Positions 11,618 to 25,487 are shown, numbered from the stretch's first letter. The stretch is DNA of 64,000 bases from Flammulina velutipes (GCA_011800155.1 CM022374.1:744001-808000); one strand, 5' to 3'. Translations and numbers: made by a program. Notes: a model not told the origin generated them from the letters alone.

Positions 11618-12243
11618 GCAATCCCCAACAAATATTTCTTGAAAGTTGACGCAGAGTTGGCGCCGGCCGGCGATTGCCGAGTGCCAAGGCTTGTGTGGTC
11701 TTGTGGGCGCTTTCTTCCACAGAGCACGAGAAACAAATTTATCTCTGGTAGCATGGAAATCCGAGTTCTATGTCAATGGTGTTGATTAACCGAGCACAAA
11801 GTAGCTCCAATTCATGAGCTTTCTGACGATCAGAGCAAACAATAAATCACACCACCACTTACTCAACGATGCATCATCCTCCAAATGTCATGCATCATAA
11901 TGTTTGCCGAAATGGAATCATCAAGGACACCACAACGACACTCCTCCTCAAGACGTACTTAGTGCGGCATATCGCTTGGCAAATCTTAGTTGCAATCAAG
12001 CCGGGGTGCGACGAGTGAGAAGCACATACGAATCTCTTACTGACGAGGAGACGAATAGAATTCCCATTGATGAAAGGAATGTCAAAAGTGCTGCATATGT
12101 GTGAATATCGAATTCACAATAAAAAGTACAACCGTTATGCTATAACGGGGCCGAGAACCACAAAGCAAGGAACAATACATAACACACAATCCTGACAAAC
12201 GCCTACGAGTTATTCTCTCCATCATATAGTGGCCTTGGGACTA
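11618..12243. other. Gene-free stretch
   Basis: Contains the promoter of the minus-strand biotin gene and the 3' flank of the BTB gene. A small plus-strand open frame at 11904-12104 has no recognisable content. No gene supported. Confidence 0.45.
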
Positions 12244-13513
12244 TCAGGAGATGATCTGCGAAGATGGAAGACGACTAGCCTTCACCATCGCCCACTTTGA
12301 AACCGCATCAGAAATAGCTACCTCAAATATTTTCTTGCATCGTGGACATTGGACGCCCCGTGCGTACATCATCAGAGAAGCAGAAAGAAGATTGGGCGAA
12401 AGATCTACAGTCACGACAATAAGCATGATATTCGAATTTCTTGGCTGGAGCGACGCCAACCTGGCTTCGCATCTTTCACTACATCATAGGCAGCCAGAGC
12501 CCACGCCCTTTGGGGGTCCGCCGGGCATGAAGCGTGGGCAAAGTCGGGGACAACGCCCAAGATATTCCGGAGGGAAGATATCCTGTTCATTTGGAGTTGC
12601 GCGAGGTTTTTGAAGTAGACAGAGCCCATGCGTACTACTGACTCGTTCGTAAGCGTGTGCACTGCGTATGCGAGTAGGTGGGACGACGCTAGAACGGCGA
12701 GTGCGTGCAAAGAGTGGTGCGCAGCTAAGGTGTAGATATCCAATGGGTGGCGTGGCGCCATTGAGTACAGCAGCGCAAAGATCTCCTTGGTCGGCTGGAT
12801 TAGCCACTGCACCGAGAGACCGTAATGAGGCATGCGGTCTACGGCGTACAATAGTTGACGGAGGGTGGGTGAAAACCGGCCACTGGGCCAGTCGTAGAGC
12901 GTGTGGAGGATGAGATTCAAGGTCACGGAGTCGTCACCAACGTTAATTACGCCAGCATGCGCCACATTTCTTTCCAGCGTCGAACCAAAGGCGTTGTCGG
13001 AAGCTTCATCCAATACTTCGTAGTGTACGTGGAAGAACACATGGTCTGACGATTTGATGACGGTATTGACACTGTTGAGGGCAGCGTGGAACGCGGTGGA
13101 GACGACTATTGGCTGATTCTGAATTAATAATCAGCGGCCGCCAGAAGGAAAACCAAAAGCTTATATTCACCAACGTATTCTCCGTCTGCGAGTCTTCCAA
13201 ATTGTCCAAGCTCAAGTTCGTGACAGGACCAGGCGTGACGTCAATCAGTTCCTTTTATTCAACCACTCCGATGAGCCACCAGGATGGACAAATAGAACGC
13301 TCGACTCACTCGGGACTGGATGATAGTAGATTGGGAGCTGTCCGGGACGAGGAGATTCTGTATAGCCACTCTTTCTGCCAACGACGAGCGGCCGATACGA
13401 ACATTTCCACCCATGGCGTTTTCTGCTGCAGACGCCCCGGCATGGGAACCACCCATCGCACCAGAGGTCGTTCGCCTGCTAGATGAAGCCCGGCGGGGGC
13501 TCGAGGGCAACAT
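12244..13513 (-). CDS. BTB/POZ-domain protein
   Basis: BTB-fold protein of the large agaricomycete family; members probably act as dimerisation modules or adaptors, but no partner is known. The ATG at 13513 (MLPSSPRRASSS) begins a Ser-rich leader. An intron with donor GTGAGT (about 13242-13310) joins ELIDVTPGPVTNLSLDNLED, and a second (13118-13170) joins NQPIVVSTAFHAALNSVN. The BTB core is VIKSSDHVFFHVHYEVLDEASD...VINVGDDSVTLNLILHTLY, followed by a helical region (YTLAAHHSLHALAVLASSHLLAY). A last intron with an unusual GTTGGC donor (about 12392-12447) leads to a C-terminal cysteine pair, CPRCKKIFEVAISDAV, which fits the family better than the unspliced ending SCLLS. Confidence 0.75.
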
Positions 13514-13890
13514 GGGTGAAAAGGAAAGGGAGGCCTGAGAATCACAGTTGGCTTCCGTCAGTTCATACTGGGATGTGTGCGTATGTTGTGTATATGAATC
13601 AGCTCCCTTGCACTGGCTCACATGTATTTCTAGACATAATCGTCGTCTCCTGTCAACATTCTAGGCATATGGTCCGCTGCTGTCTAGTATTCAGCCTCCA
13701 GATTACGCTTGGCTGTAGGCGACACCAATGTTCCAAAGACGAGTGTCATGCTTTTCAGGAAGCGCGTAGAGCGTAGGATCCTGTGAAGCGAGCAGATTCG
13801 CCTCATCCATGTAGGAGCTCGTCCTCCGCATCTATTAAAGTCGTATGCTTGCAGGTTATCCAGGAATTTCCTCTAGCATCGGGACCTTTC
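13514..13890. other. Intergenic spacer
   Basis: Holds the promoter of the minus-strand BTB gene and the 3' flank of the unrecognised gene that follows. No gene seen. Confidence 0.45.
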
Positions 13891-14776
13891 TCATAAATGC
13901 GAGAATCTAGCCTTCCTTGGTTTCCTTGGTGTAAAATTCACATTCACAGTCTCGCAGGCAATAGAGCGGAAACCACTGGAATTTGAAAGAATATCCATAA
14001 AATCAGAGGTACTCGCCCGGAAAGGGATCCATACTCTGGTTCTGTGGCGCACGCGCACTTCGGCGGCAATGGTCAGAGCCCGCGTGCCCCATGCCGGCAC
14101 TATCTTGTGGTCCGTCCCGTATGCGTCGTCGTCAGACCAAGAGCTGAGTGATTGTTGCAGCATTTCGCCGTCGAATGAGCGAGTAATGCTGTTGGATCCC
14201 GTTGCGAGACACAGATAGTAGGTGGTATCTGGGCCCCCAAAAAAGCCCATGGACAGCCCTGCGGAGACGACGAAGAGTTATGTGGGAGGGCGCCAAAGTC
14301 TGACTAGGGCTGGAGAGTCGTGAGTTGCATTTATGAGGGTAGGATCCCGCCTTGAGAATGGATTCCAGTATTGCTGACGCATCCTTATAGACGCATTGGA
14401 TTTCTTCCACGATAGCAGTCGCTCATTGTGCTTAACCTACCTTCAAGCTTGAGCATATGAAGTATGGTCAGAGACTCACTAGAGTGTCGCCTTCGTCTAC
14501 CGCCTCTGTTGGTGACCAGGACTGCGCCTTGTTCCCTCTGAATTTGTGCCTCTTGGATTTAACTTCTGCAGACCCCAAATTTCAGAGGACACGTCTAGCG
14601 ATAGCGTTGAACATGCCGGCGACAAGGAAAGAAAGGAGGAACGGATCGATGTGGAGTGGTTGTATCTGGTTGTGTCTGGTGGGCGTCCGTTTGCGGGTCG
14701 TGCCGGATGACACATACCATTCGGCGCCACGTCGAAATAAAACAATTACTGCGCATAGCACAATCCTTTTACTCAA
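13891..14776 (-). CDS. Unrecognised multi-exon gene
   Basis: Probable gene of unknown function. The best-supported exon is 13891 to about 14260: SMGFFGGPDTTYYLCLATGSN...MLQQSLSSWSDDDAYGTDHK, ending PRKARFSHL. A 47-nt intron (GTCAGA...CGCAG, about 14262-14308) joins it cleanly to the upstream exon IVEEIQCVYKDASAILESILKAG. Further upstream, an open stretch with a hydrophobic segment (DPFLLSFLVAGMFNAIARRVL) is interrupted by an in-frame TGA near 14582, so either an exon boundary there is unseen or the gene is damaged. No ATG is convincing and the 5' limit is approximate. No family recognised. Confidence 0.4.
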
Positions 14777-15623
14777 GAAGTCTCTCCAGATAGCTGCTAT
14801 TGGTCATTATGAAAATGGACCCCGTCGAATGGTCAAGGTTCCGTCGTTCTGGCCTTGTGTGGGTCTTTTTCAAAGCTACAATGTGCTATTATTACGAATG
14901 AATAGGTCGCCTTGAGGCTAGAGCTCTCCGTACGTCGCATTCCTGCGACTTGTGTTATACTCATACCCACCGCTGTGTCGACGAGATGCTCGTGCATTCG
15001 GAATACCAATAATTTTGTGACTATTAAGAGTCAGGACTATTCAGAATATTGAGGCTGTGCCAGCTGTCTTTTTTTCAGTATTACTTAGCCGATCTGGTAG
15101 CTGTGAGAATTCGTGCGCCACACAGACTCCCACTCATGTTTATACAGCCTCTGGTTCGTGTCGTATTCATGCCTCAAGGAGAAAATTTTCTGATAATTGC
15201 GTCCAGCTGCTCGAGGACCTACGCCGAGGCCATACCGGGGTGAAGCCAGAAGGCTGAGAAGCTATAAATTGCCTGCCTCGTGTGGCGCATGATAACGATC
15301 ACGTTGCTTCTTCTCGTTTTTACCACTGACCCTTGGACCGCGGCGTTAATTACATTGCAGGGATTTTTCCAACACTTATAGAGTCATCTTAGGGATGATG
15401 TTACTGCAGCAGTACTGCGCTACCAGTTAGCTAAACCAATCGGGCCTTTTCGGGGCACGGGGAAGTTCTAATCAGATTAGATACGTTGTTCCGATTAGAT
15501 TGAGAAAATAACGCTGTTTGAATTGACTCGACCATCACTCAACAGCATAAACAGCGCTTTCAGGCAAATCTACAGCTCCAAAGGCCGCGCACATCCTTTC
15601 CTTCTTACCACCACCATCTCGCT
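14777..15623. other. Gene-free stretch
   Basis: Divergent spacer upstream of the arginine gene. No coding pattern recognised. Near 15450-15510 there are two close copies of the phrase GATTAGAT. Presumed to hold the promoter of the ARG5,6-type gene. Confidence 0.4.
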
Positions 15624-18592
<2,969 letters not shown>

Positions 18593-18789
18593 ATTCAGAT
18601 ACCCTATAAGGACGAAAAGTAAATATGCATACTGTTGAGTTTATAGGCAATTGACTATTTCAGACTTCGCATAATAAGAAAATTTGAATGGTTCGGATTG
18701 CCAACCAAAAGTGGAGGCTCCGCTTGGAGGCTCCTATGTCTTCAGGGCTCACAGGTAAGAGTCACACATTAAACATTGCTCTTGCCGTC

Positions 18790-18963
18790 ATGGCGAGAAG
18801 AGCAAAGAACAAAGGAAAGAGTGTTGCGCCGCCGTCGTCTTCACTTTGCACGCCTCCTTTCCCACTGTCCGATTTGTCAACATCGTCCGAGCAGTTGTTG
18901 TCGTCGTATCGGGCGTTATCAATGCTCTCAAGTCCCAGTAACACTCAAATTCTTGAAATGTAA
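18790..18963 (+). pseudogene. MARRAKNKGKS family, copy A (truncated)
   Basis: First of four copies of an unrecognised short gene. It keeps the N-terminal signature MARRAKNKGKS and a Ser/Pro-rich segment, then ends at a TAA at 18961-18963 after about 57 codons. The WPPPS and NIEDLS segments and the three downstream exons found in copies B and C are absent: sequence immediately after the stop is already the 5' flank of copy B. Its own 5' flank is more divergent than those of the other copies. Probably a truncated relic. Confidence 0.7.
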
Positions 18964-18970
18964 AGCAGCA

Positions 18971-19097
18971 TTGTCTTCGCGACTGCAAAAGTGATCGTGG
19001 TGCACCCGTGGCGCATTCGTAATTGGCAATTGACAATTTCAGGAGACTTCCGCATTCCGCATCACAGTCACCATGAAGCTCACTCTTAATTACCACC
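18971..19097 (+). repeat. Conserved 5' flank of copy B
   Basis: The 127 bases before copy B share blocks with the flanks of copies C and D: a GTGGCGCATTCGTAATTGGC block about 90 bases upstream, a CAGGAGAC-type block, and TTAATTACCACC directly before the ATG. This is the 5' part of the repeated unit and presumably contains its promoter. Confidence 0.7.
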
Positions 19098-19712
19098 ATG
19101 GCAAGAAGAGCAAAAAATAAAGGAAAGAGCCCTGTGATACCGTCAACTTTGTTGTGCGCCCTTCCCGTCCCATCATCTGATTCGACATTGTCCGAGCGAT
19201 CATCGACATCCTCGACATGGCCGCCACCTTCGTTACCACCTTCGTTTACGCCGGAGCTCCTGGCGCTATCCAGCAAAAACATAGAGGACCTTTCGGAAGA
19301 TGAAACGGAAGAGAGAAATCACATATTCGCACAACACGACCGCCTCTGGGTATGTATTCGCCCAATGACACGTTATCATCACACTCAAAATAAGACTAGA
19401 AAGCTTACATTGACAAATTGTTAGATCATATATGGCCTGATATGGCTTCCGTGGTGTGTGTCTATCATCGCCCAAGGAACATGTGTTAATCATACGTAGA
19501 GCGAAGATGAAAGCACGCGATGGACATTGGAGATACTCGAAGAGAGGGAAAGGGTATGTGCAAAGGAAGGGGTGGCGTTTCGCAACTGGCAAGAAAACTT
19601 GAGTCTGCGCGAAAAAAGTATGCTCTATTGGCTCACTACGTGACTCACACTTACCTCTGATCTAGTACTGTTCCATCTTGGACCCGAAATCGATGACGAG
19701 GGATATCACTGA
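19098..19712 (+). CDS. MARRAKNKGKS family, copy B (intact)
   Basis: Intact member of an unrecognised gene family, four exons. Exon 1 from the ATG at 19098 encodes MARRAKNKGKSPVIP, a Ser/Thr/Pro-rich stretch with STWPPPSLPPSFTPELL, and the acidic SKNIEDLSEDETEERN...AQHDRLW. GTATGT donors follow. Exon 2 encodes KAYIDKLLDHIWPDMASV, exon 3 SEDESTRWTLEILEERERV...FRNWQENLSLRE, and exon 4 KILFHLGPEIDDEGYH with the stop at 19710-19712. About 160 residues. The protein has a basic N-terminus, disordered middle and helical acidic C-terminal half, with no signal peptide or membrane helix. Function unknown. Exon-intron positions match copy C exactly. Confidence 0.75.
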
Positions 19713-20985
19713 GCAGGCTAGTTCTTTTTTGTGTATTGTCCGAGGATAGGTATTGAAGTAAGTACAACAATAGCGAGATCCATCACACATAGTCACTCTC
19801 AGCCTCCTGGATCTCCGTGTAATTGTGCCCGAGAACTTGCTGGACCGCAATTACCAAATTTGGCATGTAATAGCCGCGTGTTCTCATTTCTCTAACCACC
19901 ACCATGGACAGGGACAATTGTGACATGAAATACAACTGACAAAGCGAAGAGGATACACTGCCAGACGCTCGATGAAACTGCGCCTGATGGAAAGCGTTCG
20001 GCGGAGAGATACCTCGGTTTGACGCTCCGCTTGTGCTCAGCGTAGGCTCCGCTTGATAATATCTGATAGTTTGTCAGTTTGAAATGAACAACCTTGCTGA
20101 GTGCTTGCGCCGTGTTCCCACGCCCTATCCGTCCAGGTCACCCTCGTCATCCGACCAAAATGGGACATGAACCGCGCGGTTTGAGTTTGCTACTGTTTAT
20201 GCGATGTTGGACTTGACTTATTTTCTCCATCATCGACTCACCGGTGTCACCACCATCTATCTCGCTGCCGCCTAGCCCTCACACCTGTTTTCAGCCTGGC
20301 ACTCGCGTAAACGACCTCAGAAGCTACGTCTCGAGGCGAGGATACTGGCAGAGCAACGACGACCAGGGCTCAGATCTAGCCACGAACGACGAACGACTCT
20401 AAACGACGAACGACCGCCGATGAAACTGCGCGAAACGATAAGAAAATCTCGCTGGCCTGAAATCACGAATTCTACGACTACCTGGAACCCAAGCACTGCA
20501 TCGAGAATGAACCTCTGCACCACGAAAAATTTGACTGCGACTACTGACTGCCCGGTGACTGTGAATGTACGATTACGACTACGACGGCGACACGACCTAG
20601 TATCACTGCCGCGCCTCCATCCGCTCCCCATGTTCATCCTCTACGGCAGTATCCTTCGACCTGCTTCCTTCGCGAAACGACTCCCGACAGCGAGATACTC
20701 GAAACGACATCGGCACAGGGGCACCTTGACATAACGACCTCGCTCAGTGACTCTGCGAAACCTCATTTTTCTTCGTAGTGTGCCAATACCTCCCACCTAT
20801 ACCTCTCTATGCTGCTCCATTGTTGTGTTCTCTTATTCCTACCATGTACTTACTCAATGTTATTGACGTCTGCAATGATTTAATCATTTATTATTTGAAT
20901 AATATGAATAAGACGAATCCAGAATTGGTTTTTCGTACCATGCGGAGCCATCGCTCCGATCATACTCAGCGCTGTCTCCGTTTGA
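19713..20985. other. Gene-free stretch between family copies
   Basis: No gene supported. Around 20377-20415 and 20660-20760 short units of the type CGAACGAC/AACGACG recur, giving a locally repetitive tract. The rest is unique, non-coding-looking sequence. Confidence 0.5.
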
Positions 20986-21112
20986 AGTTGGTGCCCGTTT
21001 GAAAGCCCCAAATCCCACTCAGTTTGATCTGAGAGCAAACTCAGCCGACACTCCCATTTTTTAGGCTGAGCCGTCTTGCGTGTCCTGCCTGTGTACTTGA
21101 AGATAACCTCGT

Positions 21113-21240
21113 ATTCGCGACCACGTAGGCGATCGTGGCGCCCCTGTGGCGCATTCGTAATTGGCAATTCCCCGTTTTCGGGGACAAATGGAGACAAGCC
21201 TCCTCTTTTAGTCACACTAAACTGACTCCTAATTACCACC
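21113..21240 (+). repeat. Conserved 5' flank of copy C
   Basis: Matches the flanks of copies B and D: GTGGCGCATTCGTAATTGGC followed by AATT, then CTCCTAATTACCACC directly before the ATG. The middle of the flank is diverged. Confidence 0.7.
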
Positions 21241-21889
21241 ATGGCGAGAAGAGCAAAAAACAAAGGAAAGAGCGCTACACCGTCGTCGTCTTCGGCGTGC
21301 AACCCTCCCTTCTCATCATCCGATTCATCGACATCGACCGAGCAATCGCCCTCCTCCTCGAAGCAGTCCGCGTCGTCCTCGTCGTCATATTGGCCGCCGC
21401 CGTCGTTGTCACCTACGCTTACTCCGGAGCTCCGGATTCTATCCAGCAAAAATATAGAAGATCTTTCGAAAGATGAAGCTGAGGAGAGAAATATGATATT
21501 TGCACAGCACGACCGGCTCTGGGTATGTATGTCCTCGCCCCATGATTTACCGTCGCCGTACTGACAATAACGCTAGCAAGCGTACGTTGACAAAGTCGAA
21601 GGTTATGGCTGGCCTGATATGAGCTCCGTCGTAAGTGTCTATTACCGCTCAAGAAATATGTGTTCACCCATACATAGAGTGACGAGGAAAGGACGCGATG
21701 GATATCGAAGATATCCAATGATCAGGACAAGGTGTCTGAGAAGGAATGGAAGGCATTTCGCAAGTGGGAGCATAACTTGAGTCTGCGTGAAGGAAGTAAG
21801 TCCTATTGGTTCATTACATGACTTTCACTCACCTCTGAACAGTACTGTACCGTCTCGGACCTGAAATAGATGATGATGAATATCACTGA
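21241..21889 (+). CDS. MARRAKNKGKS family, copy C (intact)
   Basis: Intact second full member of the family. Exon 1 encodes MARRAKNKGKSATPS, a long Ser-rich stretch, WPPPSLSPTLTPELRIL and SKNIEDLSKDEAEERN...AQHDRLW, ending at a GTATGT donor (about 21523). Exon 2 is QAYVDKVEGYGWPDMSSV, exon 3 SDEERTRWISKISN...EWKAFRKWEHNLSLREG, and exon 4 ILYRLGPEIDDDEYH with TGA at 21887-21889. All splice sites are canonical and frames are conserved with copy B even though protein identity in the Ser-rich part is low. Conservation of frame and of the acidic segment suggests selection on the protein. No known domain. Confidence 0.78.
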
Positions 21890-22080
21890 AGGATCCCGGG
21901 CCATAATATGAGTTGAAGTTCATTGCACTGAAGAATCTGCTGGACAGCGGTTATGCTATTGTGCCAGATTTGGCGTGTTCTCTGTTCTATAACCACAACC
22001 ATGGACAAGGACAATTGTGACGACTCTACTTTGCTACTTGAATGTCCTAGTAACGTTTAGATTATCAGACTACAACACCA

Positions 22081-22194
22081 TTATCGTTTTCGAGCTCATA
22101 GGCGATTGTGGCGCACTTGTAATTGGCAATTCACAGTTTCAGGAGACAAAAGGAGACGCACCCAACCAGGCTAACCTGCCTCTTAATTACCACC
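22081..22194 (+). repeat. Conserved 5' flank of copy D
   Basis: Contains GTGGCGCACTTGTAATTGGC, CAGTTTCAGGAGAC and CTCTTAATTACCACC in the same order and spacing as the flanks of copies B and C. Confidence 0.7.
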
Positions 22195-22791
22195 ATGGCA
22201 AGAAGAGCAAAAAACAAAGGAAAGAGCACCACACCATCTTCTTCGGCGCACAACCCTCCCATCCCATCATCTGAGCAATCCTCCTCGAGCTCCTCCTCTG
22301 AGAATTACTCGTCGTCATCATCATCATCGTGGCCGCCGCCGTCGTTGCCACCATCGAGTACGCCGGAGCTCCTAATGCTATTCAGAAAAAAACATAGAAG
22401 ACCTTTCGGAAGATGAATCGAAAGAGAGAAACCTGATATTGGCACAGAATGTACGTCCCTCCATGACTTGCCATCGCCATACTGATGATAACACTAGGAC
22501 GCGTACCTTGACAAATTAGAAGAGCATGGGTGTCCTGATATGAGTTCCATGGTATGTGTCTGTTATTGCCAAAGGATTATGTGTTAACCGCACATTCATA
22601 GAGCGAAGACGAAAGCACTCGACGGACATTGGAGAGGAAAAAGAAATGTGCAAAGGAACGGGAGGGGTTACGTAACTGGCAGAATCTGCGTGAAAAAAGT
22701 GTGTCCTATTGGCTCACTACTGACTCCCGCTTATGTTTGAGCAGCACTGTTAGATCTCGGGCCTTAAACTGATGATGAGGGATATCACTGA
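22195..22791 (+). pseudogene. MARRAKNKGKS family, copy D (frameshift and nonsense)
   Basis: Fourth copy, decayed. Exon 1 keeps MARRAKNKGKSTTPS, a Ser-rich run and WPPPSLPPSSTPELL, but a run of seven A residues near 22386-22393 has one base too many relative to copies B and C, so the NIEDLSEDES segment is out of frame and translation stops soon after. The later exons are recognisable (DAYLDKLEEHGCPDMSSM; SEDESTRRTLERKKK; LRE). In the last exon the Glu codon of GPEIDD has become TAA (22765-22767), eight codons before the ancestral stop at 22791. Two independent lesions make a sequencing error an unlikely sole cause. Confidence 0.75.
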
Positions 22792-23029
22792 GTTGTGGTA
22801 GGTTAGTCCTTCTTCATGAGGATGGGATGAACCGCCTAGTATCGTGTACTTGACTGTTATGCATGTGTATCGATGGAATTCCTATCATACCTACCGTTGA
22901 AACTTGATTAAGAACGGTCACTGATATGCGTATTGTCCATTAGCGCTTATAGGAACACGGTCATTAGAATGTCAATTTCCATAGCGTGCATGCATATGAA
23001 GCACTATTTGAGGTAGCATGAACCGGTAC

Positions 23030-23145
23030 GCCTCCCGGACAAACACAGGTTCGAGTAGTAAAACTTCGAGAGTCAACCCGATGACAACGCTTCGAGGGAT
23101 TCTCAGTGGCAAGAGCTTAAAAAGATGTCCGACAGAAACTGGCAT
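23030..23145 (-). pseudogene. Remnant of a second kinase-like gene tail
   Basis: On the minus strand this stretch encodes EVLLLEPVFVREA, matching the EALLLEPVFDEEA ending of the adjacent kinase-like copy B. The plus-strand DNA CAGGTTCGAG...CAGAAACT is shared with 23237-23378, with internal deletions. It is a decayed duplicate of the 3' end only, lying immediately downstream of the intact gene. Confidence 0.6.
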
Positions 23146-23209
23146 TAGTATTTCTTGTGAGTAATTCAAAGCAAACGAAGATAGCAAGAGTTATAAAAAT
23201 GAGGAAAGG

Positions 23210-24579
23210 TTAGGACGCCGCCTCTTCGTCGAAAACAGGTTCGAGCAATAAGGCTTCAGGAGGAGTCGAACCTATGATTGCACGCAGTGCTTCATGAGCC
23301 TTCGCCGCTGTACCATGTTCTACGAGCACCGGGAGAAGATCATCAAGAGGTTGGAAAGAGGTCTAACAGAAACTTATTTCGATAACATGATATTACGCTT
23401 CAAGAATTGACCGACCTTTAAGAACTGGCAATAGTAGGCCAGCTGCCAGAGGTCGAGGTAGAAGGGATTGTACTCCTTGTTTTCAGAGATGAAAATCGGA
23501 TACGGTTGGGCGTAATTGTCATCATCGCCGAACGGCATGCCCGAGCACAAGCATTCATCGTACGGACGATCCTCTGGAAAACATATGGCTGTCTCGAAGT
23601 CTATTAGATAGACGCGCGGCCGACTAGTTGGTAGGGTCTTGGTCCTCATTGACTGGGGTTGCCATTCGACAAGGAAATTATTTTGGAATGCATCCTCAGA
23701 CAAAGGTTAGACGATGTCAATGTTATCACGGAATTGACATACTCGATGTGCAACGCGTTTTCGATGGATGAACACGAGGGCCTTCATGATATAAGTTCAG
23801 TAACGTGCCAGATATAAAGAGAAAGATGTTTGCCTCAAGAGCTTGCAGGAGCATATCCATGATATCCCCGACAGAATTCTTGACACAGGAGGCGCCTGGT
23901 CCAAAGGAGTCCGACATACTGGGTCCAGCCAATGGGAATAGGCCGCAAAGGATGTCTTCGAAATGTAGCTCGCGAACCATAGGCAACACATGGTTGTCAG
24001 CGAGGAGGGTGTTTGCACCAGTAGCCAACCGGCGCAGCGCTTTCAGACATTCGTGGCCTTCATTGTGAATTACTATGACGCGACAGACTAGATCTCTACC
24101 CTCTCGAGTCCGCACTACGCGCTTCAGGGCGTTCTAAACAACGGTCAGAATTGAGGACGCATGTTCATATCGGGACGTACGTTGTATTGAAAATAGCGCA
24201 CGTTTCTCCATAGCCCTTCACTCTCGTATTGAGTTGTGGCAGCAAAGGAAAAGCCGCTTGCGCTTGGTAAAGATTCAACACGTTGACAAGACATGGAACT
24301 GCGAATAGATTCCCAGCGTTCCAAGCCATGCCTCAGCAGAACCGGTACGAAAGGTGCCCAGACGGCTTCTTCAGCGTCCCAGTCTATTCCAGGGGCACGC
24401 CACAACTCTAGTTCATGAGGGAGCTACACGAGCGTCAATACATTGCAATGAACAGCAACAGCACTTACCTTGGCACGTAGACGACGGTCTGCCGTTCGCC
24501 ACTGATAGAATAGTCCCAGCATGGCAATCGTCGCAGAGACGCACATCGAAGTAGCTGTTATGGAGTTCATTTGAGTCAT
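23210..24579 (-). CDS. Kinase-like protein, copy B (complete)
   Basis: Complete paralogue of the gene at the left edge. The ATG at 24579 encodes MTQMNSITATSMCVSATIAM and LGLFYQW, a probable N-terminal membrane anchor, then a 45-nt intron. Exon 2 is LPHELELWRAPGIDWDAEE...RYFQYN, exon 3 NALKRVVRTREGRDLVCRV...DMLLQALE. The small exon ALVFIHRKRVAHR and the next, DAFQNNFLVEW, make the HRDxxxxN loop. The metal-binding motif is again DFE (LIDFETA). The last exon (TSFQPLDDLLPVL...PVFDEEAAS) ends at 23210. The intron after LLQALE has a GC instead of a GT donor at the position where copy A has GT. Kinase-like family of unknown substrate; the anchor implies action at a membrane. Confidence 0.82.
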
Positions 24580-25238
24580 GGTGTTAGCTCAAGGTCCAAC
24601 GTAAACCGGACCCTGACCGTTCAACTTTGCAAGAAGATGGCCACGGTCACATGATATATCTGAACTCCGCCGTTTGTTCAGCTCCCTTCGACAGACACAC
24701 ACCTGGAGCGTTCTGATGAGGCCAGCTGGTGTCAGTAATAAGGCGGCTCCAGACTTCTTTCAAAAAATTCTTTGTAACGAAGCTTGAGCTGATTACGCTT
24801 CTATCTGCTTTCGTTGGCGCCCAATCCACCTCAAAACAGCTGTAACTGCACTTCATCGTACCAAAGAGACTCAAAATAATGATTTTCAAGCACGTATATT
24901 GCCTCCGCATGTTTCTGCATAATCACTTTTCTACTCGCTGCGACATAGCGTGTTAATTTTGTCGTGGCGTTCAAGGTGGACGTATTTGTATACCTTCCCC
25001 TTAGATATCACCGGGTGATATTTAGCTGTCAAATTCATCTCCGCAGCATCAGAGGCGCTTATTTTCCTTGATTTTATCGACGATCCACACTGATTATCAA
25101 GTACATGAGGAGGAGACCAATACATAACTCTCAGTCATCCATAGTGGCCACCTGCGCAGTGTCTTCGAATGATGACTCGGGAACCAGACTGCTCTACTCG
25201 GGAATCCATCGTCATCTTGACCGGCACCGAATTCACCT
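24580..25238. other. Gene-free stretch
   Basis: Divergent spacer between the kinase-like gene (minus) and the small gene later split by the copia element (plus). Minus-strand open frames at 24647-24910 and 24931-25125 have no recognisable content. Confidence 0.4.
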
Positions 25239-25244
25239 TATAAG
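25239..25244 (+). promoter_or_regulatory. Possible TATA box of the split gene
   Basis: TATAAG in CACCTTATAAGAG lies about 50 bases before the presumed ATG at 25295, a usual distance for fungal genes with TATA boxes. Confidence 0.35.
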
Positions 25245-25482
25245 AGATTCAGTACGACGTCTTGAAGCTCCAACATCTCCCATCTTCTTGTCCCATGTCG
25301 AACACAGGTAACCGAGTATGTACTATCCCTCACGGAACATACCTTTGTCTTACGCTCGTTTCTACCTAGACCACCACCGCTCTTGGCGAGGGAAGCCCCG
25401 CCGTTTCGACCAAGTATAAAGTATGTCTGGCAATTTGAATATGTGCTCTTTTTGCTCACCGTTGTTGAACTGTGTCAGGGAA

Positions 25483-25487
25483 ACTAC
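25483..25487. repeat. Left target-site duplication of copia element
   Basis: ACTAC immediately before the 5' LTR is repeated immediately after the 3' LTR (31754-31758). Five bases is the standard duplication made by copia integrases. Confidence 0.85.

Noticed and set aside
11904..12104. Small plus-strand open frame
   Set aside because: 66 codons without recognisable features in an intergenic region.
14457..14915. Plus-strand open frame of 152 codons
   Set aside because: No family similarity; opposite strand has better exon structure with splice sites.
20317..20734. Open frames on both strands between array copies B and C
   Set aside because: Arg/Ser-rich readings of a locally repetitive tract; no start context, introns or homology.
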